From assembly GCA_037447605.1 (NCBI GenBank), contig CM074810.1, forward strand, positions 964,880 through 1,028,879: 64,000 nucleotides of DNA, read 5' to 3'. This stretch comes from Zygnema circumcarinatum. Lineage: Eukaryota; Streptophyta; Zygnematophyceae; Zygnematales; Zygnemataceae. A program made the translations under genes and the position numbers. The notes under the pieces are model-generated. The model was not told where the DNA came from. It ran no database searches and saw only the letters and a program-made list of their open reading frames with translations. Shown here piece after piece: positions 38,578-50,612 of the stretch (the first letter of the stretch is position 1; every line of letters begins with the position of its first letter).

Positions 38578-38672
38578 AAAATGACGATACCACCCATATG
38601 GGTGATTTGTTGTCAACACTGCACCGCCACAACCTCCCTATGCACCTGCCCATCGTAGTGCCCTATCCCACC

Positions 38673-40388
38673 CTACGAAGGCGCTCGGCCCTTATGACCC
38701 GCTTCGCTGCGTCGCTGATGCCGGCCATGCCTAAACAGCGAGGTCATGGCGACCTCGTCCATCTCCAACAGCTCCGCACGGGTCGGCACGTCACCGGCAG
38801 CCTCTCCGGCCTCCTCCTCCTCCCCGGCGGGGGGATAGGGTTCAGGTGCCGGCGGGCCTGCTGGTGGAGCTCCCGCGTAGCGCCCTCGCTTCCGTGCGCG
38901 CACAGGCGCTCCGCCAAACACCTCGGCCCCACCTACCTCCTCCACCTCGAAGTACTCCCTCCGCGTCTTCTTCATCTGAGCCCCTTGGGGGGACTCCACC
39001 TCCTGGGAGATCCCAAAGGCGCCCATCGCCTTGTCGAACTGTGCCCGATCCTTGACGTAAGACTCGAGCAGCAAGCTGTCCGGGTTCTGATGAATATGTC
39101 GGGCCAGCTCATCGGGCCTGTTCAAGGCCCTCGCCGGGGAGAACCCGACCTTCATGGCGTAGCTCGCCAACGCCTGCAGTGAGTTGGTGAGGGCCTGCTG
39201 GTTGAAGCTCGGGGGACGACCCCTGGGTCCCGTATAGGGAACCCCGGGGGTCTCGGGTAGGAGGGGCGGGCCGACCCAGGGGTTCCTCCCGGCAGCGGCG
39301 TTGCCGCTGAACCACTCGAACGCGGCAATCTTGTGTATCTCAAGCTTGGCCCGTTCTTGAGTGACGGTCCTGACGTGCGTCGCAACGACCCGAGCGTTGG
39401 AATGCTTCAGCATGTCGGCCCTGTCGGCCGCGAAGTTCACGATCTTGACAACATGGGCGTACGCCAGCACTAGGGCGAGGAGTTCCGGGTCGTCTGGGGA
39501 GAGGATCGCGGTCAGACACTCCACAGGTAGCTCCCTCCCATAGATATAGGAGATCGCAAGTCGGCGAGCCTCCTCTATGCGGATATTGGAGGGGGACCTC
39601 TTCCCGACTGAGGGCCGCCCGGCCTGAGGCCGGAGCGTCGGCAGCGTGCTCCTAGGAATCACCCTCGTCAAGGCGGAGCGGGTCTCCGGTCCGAAGGCTG
39701 GTATATAGAACTCGTTGATCGTCGCGGTGAGCGACTGCTCCACACGACTGAGGCTGTACCACACGGTCAGGAGATCGTTGTACCAATCTTCTGAGTTGAC
39801 TATCCCAGCTGCGGCCGCGTAGGTCTCCCCGTCCACGCAGATCCTACTGGGCGGTGTGGTGGCATAGGAGGGCCACCCCAGCTGGGTCACGGAATCGTAC
39901 ATTACGTGCAAATTCTTCCGCAGAGCTTCGGCGGACGCACCAGCATCATGAACGGTCCCCTTACCGACCGCCTTAAAGAAGGGATACGCCTCCAACAGGG
40001 AGTTGAAGGGCATACCCTCAATCAGCTTCGACCGCGCCTCTCGAGCGGCCTCCCCCATCAGCCTCACTTGCAGGGGCCCGTGGCGCTGTGCGAGGGCGCC
40101 CTCCGCGGCCTCGCGCTCCTCCTCCTCAGTCCTCCCCATCCTCTCGTCGACACGTTCACGGAGCTTGATCGCCTTCTTCAGAGCCTTAAACTGGGCTATG
40201 AGCATATCAGGGTCCTTCATCAACTGCACGACCACAATCCGGAGGAAGCCACCCTCCTGGATTAAGAACGCGGCGGCTCGCTCCAACTCAAGCGTGCGGT
40301 CCCGCTGCTCCTCTTGAGCCCTAATGCGGGCAAGCTGCTCCGCAGCCGAGGGAGAGGACGGTGGGCCCATCGAGGTCTGGCTCGACAT
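38673..40388 (-). CDS. Orphan 571-codon ORF, helical, nucleocapsid- or Gag-like candidate
   Basis: An uninterrupted, intronless frame runs from an ATG at 40388 to the stop at 38673 (571 aa). The open frame extends upstream only to a non-ATG codon at 40415. Base composition is clearly more GC-rich than its AT-rich surroundings. Residues about 10-110 are charged and coiled-coil-like (AEQLARIRAQEEQRDRTLEL). The middle is mostly helical with blocks such as YNDLLTVWYSLSRVEQSL and EARRLAISYIYGRELPVE. The C-terminus is basic (KKTRREY, RARKRGRY), then acidic. No polymerase, protease, integrase or zinc-knuckle motif is present, and there are no introns. This architecture resembles RNA-binding nucleocapsid or Gag-type proteins, but I could not match a family. 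It may be a domesticated or endogenous viral or transposon gene, or an orphan host gene. Confidence 0.55.
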   Translation of the reverse strand: MSSQTSMGPPSSPSAAEQLARIRAQEEQRDRTLELERAAAFLIQEGGFLRIVVVQLMKDPDMLIAQFKALKKAIKLRERVDERMGRTEEEEREAAEGALAQRHGPLQVRLMGEAAREARSKLIEGMPFNSLLEAYPFFKAVGKGTVHDAGASAEALRKNLHVMYDSVTQLGWPSYATTPPSRICVDGETYAAAAGIVNSEDWYNDLLTVWYSLSRVEQSLTATINEFYIPAFGPETRSALTRVIPRSTLPTLRPQAGRPSVGKRSPSNIRIEEARRLAISYIYGRELPVECLTAILSPDDPELLALVLAYAHVVKIVNFAADRADMLKHSNARVVATHVRTVTQERAKLEIHKIAAFEWFSGNAAAGRNPWVGPPLLPETPGVPYTGPRGRPPSFNQQALTNSLQALASYAMKVGFSPARALNRPDELARHIHQNPDSLLLESYVKDRAQFDKAMGAFGISQEVESPQGAQMKKTRREYFEVEEVGGAEVFGGAPVRARKRGRYAGAPPAGPPAPEPYPPAGEEEEAGEAAGDVPTRAELLEMDEVAMTSLFRHGRHQRRSEAGHKGRAPS

Positions 40389-40417
40389 GCTTAGGTCCAA
40401 GTGGGACCTAAACAATA

Positions 40418-40692
40418 GGGGGAGTCAGACCTTGACTATCGCCCGCGGAATTCAAAGATTCCGCTGGCGGAAAGGTATTGATTTCGATTGCAGAATTTGG
40501 ATCGGAAACCGCGGCTCCCCCCGAACCTCTGTCCCGTCCGTACTTCGAAATAGGTTACAAAAATGAGATACAGGCTCGGCGCCCGAGCCTGTCGAAGGTC
40601 CACTTTTGGCGGAAAAGGCCTGCCGTACAACGCGGAATTGGCCCGACGGGCTCGCGCAATTGGTTTGGCGCTGGTCAAGGTCTCACTCCCCC
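40418..40692. mobile_element. Second TIR element, 275 bp, next to the orphan ORF
   Basis: The ends GGGGGAGTCAGACCTTGACTA (left) and, inverted, GGGGGAGTGAGACCTTGACCA (right) form about 20-bp imperfect terminal inverted repeats. Flanks are CAATA and TAATA. The first 13 bases match the ends of the element at 27090-27246 at 11 to 12 positions. It lies 30 bp upstream of the ATG of the minus-strand ORF and could contain that ORF's promoter. A plus-strand frame at 40478-40858 crosses it but has no recognisable domain. Confidence 0.6.
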
Positions 40693-40987
40693 TAATATGA
40701 TTGGTCCAAGTTTACTGCAGAAATGGGGAAGCACTTTTGGGGTGCTCGATCCCAGTTTAGAGGACCGGCGGAAGTATGCCGGCTTGACCCAAACAACTAG
40801 TGTTATGCAGTTTTTATGGGACTGCCGAGATACGGTCTCCCTAGGATACTCCCTTTGAGACCGAGCAGTTCTACCATTTTTGGATGCGACTGAAACCTTA
40901 TGTCACTAAGCAGTTGCAATTAAACCCTGCTACTGTATGGGGAACGCATATTGTTTAGGGCCGCTTGCCGACCTAAGAGATGTGCAA

Positions 40988-41038
40988 GGTTTAGGGTCGG
41001 GTTTAGGTTTAGGTTTAGGTTTAAGGTTTAGGGTTTAG
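40988..41038 (+). repeat. Interstitial plant telomere-like tract
   Basis: About 50 bp of TTTAGGG, TTTAGG and TTTAAGG units in one orientation. TTTAGGG is the canonical plant telomere repeat. The tract is degenerate and short. It lies about 600 bp from the orphan ORF start. Confidence 0.8.
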
Positions 41039-41949
41039 TCCTCGGTGTGAATCTTTGTTAGGATGCAAAAGTCAGAGGTTGTGAACAAAGAGTAAAAGCG
41101 GGTGAGATAGTAGACCGCTACCAGAGAAGGGTTGGCAAAACAAAGCTTGTGAGTGAACTGTATAAAGGACTGATGAAATAAAGTAAGTGTTTATGTGTTA
41201 TGTGCTAATCCAATGGGACTGTGAGATATGTTACGCTTCAAGTGAGAATGTGTCATTTCCTTAACACAAATGACAAGTGTGCATATAAACTAGTAGAAAG
41301 GTGGCTTTTTTTTTTTGGATGTTAAGAACTTAAAGTTTTTGTTAATTTGATGTTTTTTTTAGTTATGAATAACTTAGATTTTCTGGTAGTTGATGTTTTT
41401 TTTACCTTAGCACTTGCGTTACGTATTTGACATCAGGATCCGTATTGTTTTTGTGTCTGATCTTCAGTGGAAGGCAGTGCGGATTGCCATTTCGCTCAAC
41501 CCCTATTGCAAATGACGAAATTGCGGTTCATTTACAACAAGGCATTTTGAACAAAGAAGGGCGAAAGTTTTGAAATACATAGCCCTAAAATTTCACACTC
41601 TCTACTATTTCGTTGACTTAATCGACATTCCAACAAACATGCACCAGCTGCCCGGCGAGCAAAATCCTACACTGTACCTCGCCCGCGACCAAGTTGCCAA
41701 TCAAAGAGGTTGACTTTACAAAAGAAGTTCTATCCAAATGTTTGTTGCGCTCTGAAGGACGAATCCTTCAAGTCCAGTGAGTCAATACCCTAATCGCGAA
41801 CTGCAACCTACAAAACATCACACAACCTCTATTTGGACAACCTCAAACCTTCCGCAGCAGCTTTCTCCGTTGCCAGTCCATCACATGCACTTATAAAACC
41901 TACAGCGCAAAGTCTTTTGAATGGATGGACCCTGACGCATGGGGCTGCT
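41039..41949. other. Intergenic region, AT-rich
   Basis: Poly-T runs around 41306-41402 and otherwise unique sequence. It should include the 3' UTR of the minus-strand RING/PHD gene. No gene is supported. Confidence 0.5.
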
Positions 41950-44900
41950 TCACTTCGTTTTCCGCCAATTCCCAAGGTACTGCTCGGCAAGCCGTCTCAC
42001 AGAAGCCCCTTCCTTGATGAGAAAGTCAGCCGACTCCACATTACTGTGATGCTGCGTCACCTTTGCGGCTGTTTTCCCAACAGCCCATGCACACTGTTCC
42101 GCAGAAACCACACCGCTCCTTACAAGTGGTTTCAGGTATTCCTTCACATAGCTCTTCACCTGATACACCTCCCCGTCCTCCCCAGGCTCGCGTTGTCAAT
42201 ACTATGGAAGATCAAAAAAACATGCACGTGCTCAATAATCCTAAGATGAGCCATGCTGCAATGATTGATTTTTTAAAGATGCTTCAGATAAGGCAGGTTC
42301 AAGAGCCTCTCACCTGCTCCTGCACAGTCCAACTTCTACTGCCCTTCTCAGTATTAGAATCTTTCACAGCCTGCTGGTCACCACGTTGATCGCGATCACC
42401 CTTCTTTCTGCGAGATTTGTTCGCTGCCGGATCTCTATTCAAAGAATCACTTTTGCCAGTCCGACGCCTATGTTCAGATTTCTCCGTCTCCCCCGCCCTG
42501 ACTCTACTGCCCTCCCCCAAGTCACCATTTGCTGAAGGAGGCCCATCCCAAGCCCCACTGTCCCACTTGCCTACCGCTAAACCGTGCTGTTTGCTAATTT
42601 CGAACCTCACTTTCTCGATACGCTCTTCAATGTCCTCCTGTGCAGAAGGAGAGTTCGCAGGCTCATCTTGAGGTGGCGAAGAAGAGGTCCCATTATCCAC
42701 AGTAAAAAGAGCTGTCAGCGTACAGTTAGTCTCCATTTCTTCATTAAATGGGTCAGATGGGACTGCCAGAGTGGTTTCAGGTCCGCTAGTAGTAATGGCT
42801 TCAGTTGGGAGTGAAGATCGATCACCACTCTGTGAATCCACTCTGTGAATGTTACCTGAGGGAGAGGAAGCTTCTTTTGTTGCCACCGAGGGTTCAACGG
42901 CCAATGATAATGGAAGGCAAACTGCGGGTTGTTGATTACCAGACTTTTGGAATTTACCCTCAACCTCTGAATTGGTGCAAAATTCGATCCCTCCTTCAGG
43001 AGAAACAGCTCTCACTTCATCCCCAGCCTCACTCGGAGAAGAGGGTTCTATGAGCCCAGTTGCCATCAACGCTTTCATAACAAGGGCATCTTCTGCCATC
43101 TTTTCTTTCAGCTCTTCCTCCTCAACAACAGATTCAGTGTCCTCAGCTTCACTACGAGATGCAAGCTCTGCCCGCACCAAACTTCGTGAGGAATTAGTGA
43201 TGTATGCCCCTTTACTCCCTGACTGCTGAAAGACTTCACTCTCACTAGCCACTCCGGCTTTGATTGCCTCCTCACACTCCTTATTTCGCCCAAGTGGAGT
43301 CCGCAATTTTCGAAGATAAAGCTCCACCCACCGGGACAGATGCAACTGCAGAACAAGAAGCTAACTTTGATAAGAAACAGTTGATAATCCAAGCAACGCT
43401 TTAACTGGGAGGAATCAAGTGACTAGATGATCTGTTGAACAGGGAAAGCATGCTTGCAGATAACATACAGAGAACAGGCTCCAAGTCTATTGTTTGGCGA
43501 TATCTCTAAGTGATGCATGGGGAGATCATACCTGACGAATAGATGTTGGTATTCGGCTTCGAAGGTTGAGGGGAATTACAGGCCGCATGTCATCAGGCAA
43601 TGAAATCTGACCCATGATTTCCCAAAAGTATAAAAGAAAGACAAAGACAAGCAGCTAAAGTGAAACCTATATTGCAAAATTGTAGCGCGGAACAAACCTA
43701 TTGGACTAGAGTAAGCGCAACAGAGATTACGCTGGTGAGAAGTAACAAGCAACTCCTAAAGCTGCCCATATCAGTCAGAAAAATGCGAACATACACAGAT
43801 GACAAGGAAACGAATCGACAAAACCTTCGCACAGTTTGCGATGGAAGGAAGGAGCCAAAGAATGGTTCAAACTTCAAAGGGCCAACATTGCCCCCCTCTC
43901 TCTCTACCACTCACCAGGCAGGAAAACTCGCTCTTTTCTTGCTCCTTGACTCCGGCAGTTGAGGAGGCAACATCAGCACTCAACGACTTCTTAGAAGTCT
44001 CGAGAGAAGTCTTTCCTCTGCGCTGCGCCTTTCTCGCAAGGAGCTCTTGCGCTTTTCTCCTCCGATCTTCACTTGTTTTGTCAGAGATGTTCGCATTTTC
44101 ATTAGCAGACTTCTTTTCTACAATGGTTGTCGAAGGAGCAGAAGCGGCTGCTAGCAGGTTACTTTTGGCAAGGGGTTGAGGTTTCCTTTCCCGTTGTACC
44201 CTGTCCTTGAGCTGCTTCTCCTCAATAAAGTCTTTCTTCAAGGCAATAGTCTTTGATTTTTTATTACCAGCTTCATCGTGATTTAAACAGCCTGGTTTAG
44301 CTGCTTGTGGTAGGCCCACCTTTACGATTGGTAAGGCAACGCTACCTTGGGGCTTTTTTGTGCCACTACCTATAGACTCTACTTTCAGACCTACATCCGC
44401 TTCAACATTTTCTAGTCCACATGCTGCAGGTATAACAATGGCTTCCTGCATGATCAGTTTCGAACTCACATCCCTCAGCGCTGAAGTTGGGATTTCTTGC
44501 AGCTCATCCCTTGAGCTCATTTCCATCTCCTGTGAAGGCCTTACCTTTGTCCCCTCCCTTTGCAACCCGGCTCGCAAAATCACATTCACTTCTTGCAAGC
44601 CTGCAGGCCCTGCTCCTTGCAACGTTACCTTCATATCTGATATATCCTGCTCCAATTTCATACTCATTTGGTCCACCTTCTCCTCTGTTTTCAAGCTCGA
44701 GCCTCCTTCCTGACAATCACCTCCCAGATGTCCACCTTCCTCAAGTGATATCAACATCACACCGTTTGCATATTGCAACATTTCAGACTTATCTTCCACC
44801 TTCGGAGGCTCCACACTCACACTTTGCCCTCTCTCTCGCGAATCAAGCAGCAGCATTTGTGCCACATCTCCTTCAGATTCGACCTTCAGATTTGGCAAGA

Positions 44901-47900
44901 CTTCCGGACATCCATCTTCCTCTCTCTCCCTCTCTCCCTCTCCCCCTCCCCGTCCCCCTTCCCCTCCCCCTCCTACTCCCCCTCCCCCTCTCCCTCCAAC
45001 TCCCTCTCCCACTCCCTCTCTCTCCCTCTCCCTCTCCCTCTCCCTCCTCCCTCTCCCTCTCCCTCTCCCTCTCCCTCTCCCTCTCCCTCTCCCTCTCCCT
45101 CTCCCTCTCCTCTCCCTCTCCCTCTCCCTCTCCCTCTCTCCCTCTCCCTCCCTCTCCCTCCCTCTCCCTCTCCCTCTCCCTCTCCCTCCCTCTCCCTCTC
45201 CCTTTCCCTTTCCCTCTCCCTTTCCCTCTCCCTTTCCCTTTCCCTCTCCCTCTCCCTCTCCCTCTCCCTCTCCCTCTCCCTCTCCCTCTCCCTCTCCTAC
45301 TTCCTGAGGCTCCCCTGTCGATCCCTTTACCTTCTCCTGTTTATCCGTCAACGCTCCGTTCTTTTCTCCACAACATTCAGCATCTGAAGCTAACAAGACT
45401 TTCAGATATTCTGCGTTCAAACATTTCTCCTCAGGTAGTGGTTCTGCTCCGACTTTCTGACGTTCCTCTCCTTCTGTTTTTGCAAATTCTGCCGCTCCTT
45501 CTCCAGCCATTGCCTCCAAATTTGACTGAACCTCCAAGTCCAAAGGCTTTTCTTCTGAAATCAACTTTTCTTCCACTTGCTGAGCCATCAGACTCAAGAC
45601 TCCTTCCTTCCTTCCTTCCTTCTTCCTTCCTTCCTTCTGTAAGTTCAACTGCAATTGAACCGACCTTCCCTCAGGTTCGGTCAGCTCGGTCGGCTCGGTC
45701 AGCTCGGTCGGCTCGGTCGGCTCGGTCGGCTCGATTGGCTCGGTTTCCTCGGGTTTGGCTGAGTCTGATAAGACGTCCAAATTCAGTGTATTCAAGGACT
45801 TTGACACTTTCTCTGAGGAAAGACATGGAGTTCTATTCTCCTTCTGCGGCTCCACGTGGAAGCCATCCGACCACTCACCTTCCATCTCCTGCTCATCGTC
45901 CTCCATTCCCTTTGTCTGCCGCACAATTTCCTCAATTCCACAAAACCCCTCCAACCTCGTCCTCCCCACCTCTCCAGAAGTACTGCCCTTTAGGGTTGCT
46001 ATAGTCACTACAGGCACGGCATTAGATGTGATTCCCTTTGCCTTTGTTGCCACTCTGTGCTCTGTTTTCATGAGCTTGTCACCGGCAGGAGAACTGCTCG
46101 TTGATAATCTTGCTCCTTCTGCTTTCTTCTGCCTCTCAACTTTTCTCTTCCAGAACTCAATTTCCCAATCTCTGTCATATCCCTTTAGGCCTCTTCCCCT
46201 AGCATATAGCCTCTTGGCGAGATTTTCTCTCACCTTGTCCCCGAATTTTCCTTTCTGTATCTGCTTTGAAGCACCTCTACCTGAACCTTTCAAGTCGGAA
46301 GCCCTCTCTTCCTTCGCCTGTTTCTCTTTCAGCTTTGACACTGCTGTCCTGTAAGCTGTTAAAAACTGATCATCCGTGACATCTACTTTCTCTAAAGTTT
46401 TCCCTGCTCCATACCCAGCAGCTTTAATTCGGTCCTCTTGAATACTTGCAATTATGGACCTCTGTGTACCTCCCTCATCGTCTCGCTTCAAAATTTTCCG
46501 CAAGCGGCAACTCTCCGAATGATCCATCGACCGCTTCTCTTTTGCTCCTATATTGTCTGCCTTCCAATCAATCTCTGCCGACCCATGCATGACTGAACTT
46601 TTGACTGGACTCTTTGCAGCTATCACACGATTTGAAGTATCTGAGATAGTCACTTCGAAATTGCTGTATGGGGACTTTGAAGGCCAACCAGCAACAAGTC
46701 TTTCACTGGGCTTTATAGTCTTCAAAGGGGGCTCACTACACTCCCTGCCAATTGAACAAAAGGAATATTATGCAAAAAGTATATGAATATTGCAGCAATC
46801 ACCAGCACTTGAACACTAGATAGTCGAGCAAACAGTCGTACTGAATGTTTATCCCACCTACACGACCTCTTCTTAACCATAAAAAGAAACGCATGACAGT
46901 AAAGACCTCATTCAAAAGATAAACATGGAACTCACCCCTGGGTCGAAACCACCAAACTTCTTTTGCGTTTACCATCAGCACTTGGCAGCTCCTTTCTGCG
47001 CTTCAAATCGGTCAGCGTCTCCACGAAGCATGACTTGTCTGAATCCTTTACTTCCCTTTGCTTCCCTAACAACTCTCCCACTTGCTCTTCCTCCTTACAC
47101 GTATCGATCGAATCCTGCTGTGTTACCACCATGGGATCTGCGATCATTTCACGGTCTAACCCTCCCGCTTCATCTCCATTGTTTTCTCCTTCAACCACCA
47201 CCATATTGTCTTGCAAAGAGCAGGCCTTATCATCGATCTCTTCCGAAGGCTCTGGCAACTTCTTTATCGCTTCCATATACACGGCATTGGCCTTTGTCGG
47301 CTCATACACTTCAATAGCCTCTCTCGTCACCTCAGAGCATCCCTCTTCCTTTCTCACCTCATTCAACTCCGGAGCCTTTGCAGGAGCAGCCTCTTCATTC
47401 TCCATCTGCTTCGCCTCCTTCGCCTCCCCTTCCTCTGTCAAAGTTAAAGGCATACTTTGCTGTCCCACATCTGCAGTCAACTCCTGCTCATGTCTCCTTG
47501 TCTCCCCATCAGTTCTATCAGGAATCTCGAATATTTGCCGGCTTCCAAGTAAACTTGCCACAGCTGCAGCAATAGAGCCAAGGGTTTGCCTTCGTGGAGA
47601 AAGGAGACTTTCCATGCTATCTCCTGTCAGACTAGTCCTGCCATGTGCAGGCTGCACTGAGATGTCTCTCTGGCTAGAAGGATGAGAGAGACGATGAGAG
47701 ACTCCCACTTCCGGAGGGAGGCAGCGTGGGCAAAGCCATGTCCCATTGCCAGAATTGTTGGTGTCGAAACCCACACAAGCGGCATGATACCTGTATCTGG
47801 ATACAACACAGAAGTTAGTGCCACTGATGACATTACATAACGTGGTCTTCACTAAAGTCTACATAACTTAGCAACTTGGGAACTTCTAGAAATCCCTTAC

Positions 47901-50581
47901 AGGTTTACTCTCCACCAAGGAAGGGGCTCATCTGACTAGTCAAGAATGCAATTTAAGATTCTACCGTCTCTCCGATGCAAAACAAACTTGTTTTGGCAGT
48001 GATAGGTCCACACATTACTGATAGCCTCTAGCCCCACAAACAAAAGGTTCTGCGACGAACTAATCGCAGTTCGACGATGTCTCCTCAAGAATCTTGCCCC
48101 ATAATGATTATAAGCCCATAAGATAAACTTTATAAGATAAACTGCCAGCAGTTCATCTCGGCCCAACTGGCAATAAATACTCTGAAATTACAGAATGAAA
48201 CTATCTCTATTAATCATACTACAGGATTTCTCCTACCCCTCTCCTACCCCTCCCCAACATCTGCTTGTGCTCACCATCGATCACAGCCGTCACAGCCGAC
48301 CGATACTTCCGCCGATTCCTCCTCCTCGTCCCGCGGCCCCCCTATAGAACGGACCATGCAGGCAAAGCCTTCCAAACATTCAACTGCATCTTCATCGATG
48401 TAGTACGATGGGAAGTAGTGGGGCAGAGAATCATCGTAATACACTCCTCTCTGATCTCTGTTTCCAAAATACCCCTCTCCAATTTCCACATTAGGGACAC
48501 ATGAAACAAAACAACCAGCATCAGAACAAAATAGGAAAGGGAGACGCATTATGTGAGTACGTTTCATACTTTCATGTTCGCGTTCGCCCCTTTCTCTTCT
48601 CTCCCTCTCTCTCTCTCGCTCGCTTGGCCTCAATTACCTTTCGTCAACAACGATGCTGGAGGGCTCGACCGAAGATCCACTTTCCAGTTTGTTCTTGCAG
48701 TCCGCGGAGAGTGGGAGGCGAGAGATGAAGCGAAACCGACGCTTGCAGAGGGGGCATAGATTGGTGACTGTAGCCCATTCGTCTATGCATGAGAAACAGT
48801 ACCTGAAGCCCTCCCCAACCCACTTCTTAACAATTCCAAACCAGCACAGTTTCTAGTGTATAAGAAGCAAAATAAACATAAAAGCTGAGCAACAACCTCA
48901 TCGACACATAGATGACGATAGTGAAACCGTTCACAACTCAATCAGATAGACAATTGAGTGTCAGAGAGCTTTAGAAGTTTTTCAGCGATGCTGACTTCGC
49001 ATTAACAGAAGATCAAATTCCTTTACCAGGCTAATCAAGAAGCAGATGAGCCTGCAAGTCCTGACCGGCTGTTGCAGAACATCAAGATGGTCAGTCTGCC
49101 AACATAGCCACTGACCAATACAAGCAGCAGTTTTGCTAGAACAATTTCTGAGAGCTTACAAATCTGCCACTTACGAGGTCAGTGTATCACAGTGATGACA
49201 TTGTGAAGCATACAATCAAGCAGCCTTTCAACAGTTCAACAATTTATATACTCAGCTTAGGTTCTGACCACTGGAATGCTTCAAATATTAAGCCCGGGAG
49301 CTATCCAGGCAGAGTTTGGAGCTAACAAAAGTAGACCCGTAAATCTAACAGCAGCTGCCTTCCAAGTCAGATCAGGACAAGAAGGAAAAAGGGGCAGGCT
49401 TTACATCACTATAAAGTGGAAAAAATCACTATCTCCCTTTAATAAGTGTTACTCACATGTGGGAGCAGCAGTCCAACACTCCCCGCTCCCATACTTCATC
49501 CAAGCATATCCCGCAGCTATTGCCTTTCTCGTCTGCTTCTCCTTCATTCTGCAACCGACATGAATTCTCATTTTCAATTTAACAATAGCTGCATTAACTA
49601 CTTAGACTAAGATTCTACGAGCAAGTTACTATCTCTACATTCACCAGTCGGCCTACTGCCATTTTGAGCACGGCCTATGTTTGTTTCATAAATTCCTTTA
49701 ACGTGTTCTAAGTGGCGGATATTACAAAACCAACTAACAGCAAAGACATTTCACGAAAAAATTGGTTCATACATGATCCACATGGCTAATATCATCAAAC
49801 GTGCCATCTCTTACAAGAACAAGCTCAGCCTCTATCAACGAGAACAGTATGAAGAAAAGACAAACGAGATACTTGAGCAGATTTGCTCAATTACAGTGGG
49901 CACACCACAATACAGGCAAGAGCTTTTGAGTTTTTGTCCAGACACCAAGTCCAAAAATACATAAAATCGAGAAAATCGTGCAGATCATTTGAAAACTGAA
50001 GGTTGCATTTGCTCCGTCCCTGCAGTACACTAACATGGCCCTTCGTTCCCTGAATTCCATATGTCTCCCTTTTCCATATTTGGAGATAGGCAAACAAAGT
50101 AGCACCAACAAAAAAAAATTGCGTGCATCGCTTCTGCGTAGTCAGAGGCTCCCTGTCTGTACAGAACAGGAGTGCTAAAAGGCCCTTTCTCGTTCTTAGC
50201 AACTACTCTGTTTTTCCAAACACTGAAATGTATCAACACATGTATACTCACCTTGACGTTCCCTTGTTCCTCTGCATCCTCGTCAGTGCTCCATCCCTCA
50301 CCATACCCATCAGCCTCCGGCAGGACATGTCTCTGCATCTTAGAGCTCTTGAACCTTTGCTCGTTCCTTCCGCCCTTCTTGACTGTCTCCCCTCTCGCGG
50401 ATTCCGTTTGAAAATCCGAGAAAGATGCGCCATCAGCCAAACGCATATTTCGCCGGACTTCTGCCTCTGCACTTTCGTAGGCAGTTCGAAGATGAGCCTG
50501 TACACAACAGACATTTTTGGACTATTAAGTACATTCTCCCAAAAGCGTACAACCTTACTGCTGCAGTATACCTTGCCTTGC

Positions 50582-50612
<31 letters not shown>

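Noticed and set aside
40478-40858. 126-codon plus-strand frame divergent from the orphan ORF
   Set aside because: It crosses the TIR element and its flank, and its composition shows no domain; an ambisense viral arrangement was considered but nothing supports it.
44487-46354. Plus-strand open frames of 200-505 codons opposite the fusion gene's exon 9
   Set aside because: Antisense shadows of a coding exon with a CCCTCT repeat; composition is Pro/Leu/Ser repeats with no domain.
49773-49964. Plus-strand 63-codon frame in an intron of the fusion gene
   Set aside because: No domain, no splice-linked neighbours and low-complexity context; treated as intronic.
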